A stretch of DNA of 13,250 bases from an uncultured Eggerthella sp. Its GTDB lineage: Bacteria; Actinomycetota; Coriobacteriia; Coriobacteriales; Eggerthellaceae. The DNA is taken from the NCBI GenBank assembly GCA_900544455.1, contig UQVJ01000047.1:1-13250 (forward strand), in the 5' to 3' direction. The notes under the pieces are model-generated. The model did not search any database. It was not told the origin of the DNA and saw nothing but the letters and a program-made list of their open reading frames with translations. Positions 11,833 through 13,250 of this stretch are shown here, piece after piece. Every line of letters starts with the position of its first letter. Position 1 is the stretch's first letter. A program made the position numbers and the translations under genes.

Positions 11833-12487
11833 TGTTCTGTTCATGGGCTCAAACGCCACCCGCCTTCTGCAGGGCCTTTGGGTTGCGGTGCAGATCAGCG
11901 CGATCTCCGTTGTGCTCAGCATCATCCTGGGCATGCTGTTCGGTATCTTCATGACATGGAAGAACCCTGTTGCCAAGGTTATTTCCCGTTTGTACCTGGA
12001 AATCGTGCGCATTATGCCGCAGCTGGTGCTGCTCTACATCGTGTTCTTCGGCGCTACGCGCGTTATGGGTCTCAATATCTCGGCGGAGCTTTCCTCCATC
12101 ATCGTGTTTGTGTTCTGGGGCACCGGCGAAATGGGCGACCTGGTTCGCGGCGCCCTTACCAGCATCCCGAAACAGCAATATGAAAGCGCTGCGGCACTGG
12201 GCTTGAACAAGGCGCAGATTTACCGCCAGGTAATCATCCCGCAGGCAATCCGCCGCCTTATCCCCTCATCTATCAATCTCATCACCCGCATGATCAAAAC
12301 AACCAGCTTGCTGCTGATGATCGGTGTTATCGAGATGATGAAGGTTGGCCAGCAGATCATCGAGGCGAACCGCATGACCTCCCCCAACGCCGTATTCGGC
12401 ATTTACGGCACCATTATGTTGCTGTATTTCGTAATTTGCTGGCCCATCAGCATGCTGGCAAACCACCTCGAGAAGAAATGGAACTAA
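11813..12487 (+). CDS. Polar amino-acid ABC importer permease 2 (HisQ/GlnP-like)
   Basis: This 224-residue permease is the second half of the channel. It starts at ATG 11813 behind AAAGGAGG, inside the end of permease 1 (20-base overlap), showing translational coupling. Membrane segments include GLWVAVQISAISVVLSIIL near the N terminus and a final segment around IMLLYFVICWPISMLANHL. The EAA loop reads ESAAALGLNKAQIYRQVIIP, followed by QAIRRLIPSSINLITRMIK, both strongly typical of the family. A longer frame begins at 11780 but has no ribosome site and reads antisense-like extra residues. The ATPase gene begins three bases after its stop. Confidence 0.9.
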   Translation: MEALGLDVLFMGSNATRLLQGLWVAVQISAISVVLSIILGMLFGIFMTWKNPVAKVISRLYLEIVRIMPQLVLLYIVFFGATRVMGLNISAELSSIIVFVFWGTGEMGDLVRGALTSIPKQQYESAAALGLNKAQIYRQVIIPQAIRRLIPSSINLITRMIKTTSLLLMIGVIEMMKVGQQIIEANRMTSPNAVFGIYGTIMLLYFVICWPISMLANHLEKKWN

Positions 12488-12490
12488 GCA

Positions 12491-13234
12491 ATGAGCGATA
12501 CCGCCCTGCTCTCCATTGAGCATCTTAAGAAAGCCTACGGCGACAACGTGGTTCTGGAAGATATCAGCCTTTCCGTTAAGCGCGGCGAGGTAATCGTGGT
12601 TATCGGCCCCTCAGGATGCGGCAAGTCCACGTTCCTGCGTTGCATCAATGCCCTTGAGCCTATTCAGGGAGGCACCATCAAGGTTGACGGCAAGGAAGTC
12701 ACCAGCTCCGAAAAGGACCTCACCGAGCTTCGCCAGAAGGTTGGCATGGTGTTCCAGAGCTACGACCTGTTCCCCCATATGACGGTGATCGACAACATCA
12801 CGCTGGCGCCTACTAAGGTTAAGAAGATCCCGAAGGCGCAGGCCGAAGAAGCGGCGCGCACCCTTCTGAAGCGCGTTGGGCTTACCGACAAGGAAAAGAG
12901 CTATCCACGCGAACTTTCTGGCGGCCAGAAGCAGCGCGTTGCCATTGCCCGTGCGTTGGCCATGGAGCCCGAAGTGCTGCTGCTCGACGAGGTTACCGCC
13001 GCACTCGACCCTGAAATGGTGCGCGAGGTACTGGACGTTATCCTCGGCTTGGCGCAGGAGGGCAAGACGATGCTTATCGTTACCCACGAAATGCAGTTCG
13101 CTCGCGCCGTTGCCGACCGCGTTCTGTTCTTCGATGGAGGCGAAATCGTGGAGCAAGATATCCCCGAGCGCTTCTTCGAGCACCCCAAAACCGAGCGTGC
13201 TCAGAAGTTCCTGCACACCTTCGAATTCGACGCC
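12491..13234 (+). CDS. Polar amino-acid ABC importer ATP-binding protein (GlnQ/HisP-like), 3' end cut
   Basis: This is the ATPase that drives the two preceding permeases. All motifs are present: Walker A GPSGCGKST (39-47), Q-loop glutamine in VFQSYDLFPHMTV (Q89), signature LSGGQ (142-146), Walker B VLLLDE (162-167) and the switch histidine in VTHEM (H199). The 248 codons seen are close to the usual 240-250, and FLHTFEF is near the normal end of the family, so only a few codons and the stop are missing. The sequence after 13234 is sequencing adapter and must not be translated. It starts three bases after permease 2 with only a weak ribosome site, so it relies on coupling. A substrate-binding protein is expected nearby outside the window. 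Confidence 0.93.
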
Positions 13235-13250
13235 AGATCGGAAGAGCACA
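13235..13250 (+). other. Illumina adapter sequence at the contig end
   Basis: AGATCGGAAGAGCACA is identical to the start of the standard TruSeq read-1 adapter. It begins inside the ATPase gene at the very end of the sequence, so it is untrimmed library sequence and not part of the genome. Confidence 0.95.

Noticed and set aside
12611..13249. Minus-strand open frame opposite the importer ATPase
   Set aside because: It is the shadow of the ATPase gene, and its first codons are made of adapter sequence.

Overview
The window looks like a single contig from a GC-rich actinobacterium, most likely a Coriobacteriia/Eggerthellaceae-type gut organism. This is inferred from composition, the frequent GTG/TTG starts behind strong AAAGGAGG-type ribosome binding sites, and the kinds of genes present; no 16S or other decisive marker is here. 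The right end (13235-13250) is a 16-base match to the Illumina TruSeq adapter, so the last gene is cut by library sequence rather than by biology.

Positions 1 to about 6640 are accessory, mobile-element DNA. A MOBP-type relaxase and its MobC-like partner overlap by GTGA and read leftward away from a gene-free, palindrome-rich stretch (about 1114-1680) that contains the best candidate for an origin of transfer. Next comes a divergent pair around an SOS (LexA-type) box. Leftward is a small unknown protein. Rightward is a Y-family DNA polymerase gene that has lost its middle and is frameshifted, then an overlapping YolD-like gene and an 82-residue unknown. A YraN-fold protein that has lost the usual E-x-K residues follows, behind a very large perfect-arm hairpin. 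The largest gene is a one-polypeptide restriction-modification enzyme of the MmeI (Type IIL) type, whose 5' end looks frame-disturbed. The accessory block abuts tRNA-Thr(CGT), a typical integration target, but no integrase and no second att copy are in the window.

From the tRNA rightward the DNA reads as ordinary chromosome: an MGDG-synthase/UgtP-type glycolipid glycosyltransferase, a short HMA-domain metal-binding protein, an MsbA-like ABC exporter half-transporter, and a polar amino-acid ABC importer operon (permease, permease, ATPase) behind a clear sigma-70 promoter with a palindromic operator-like site at the transcription start. The substrate-binding protein of the importer is not in the window.

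No new multi-gene system is evident. The items most worth a second look are the collapsed SOS polymerase locus with its 23-bp inverted repeat, the putative oriT and hairpin array, the 24-bp-arm hairpin before the degenerate YraN-like gene, the possible start-site frameshift of the R-M gene, and the adapter at the contig end.
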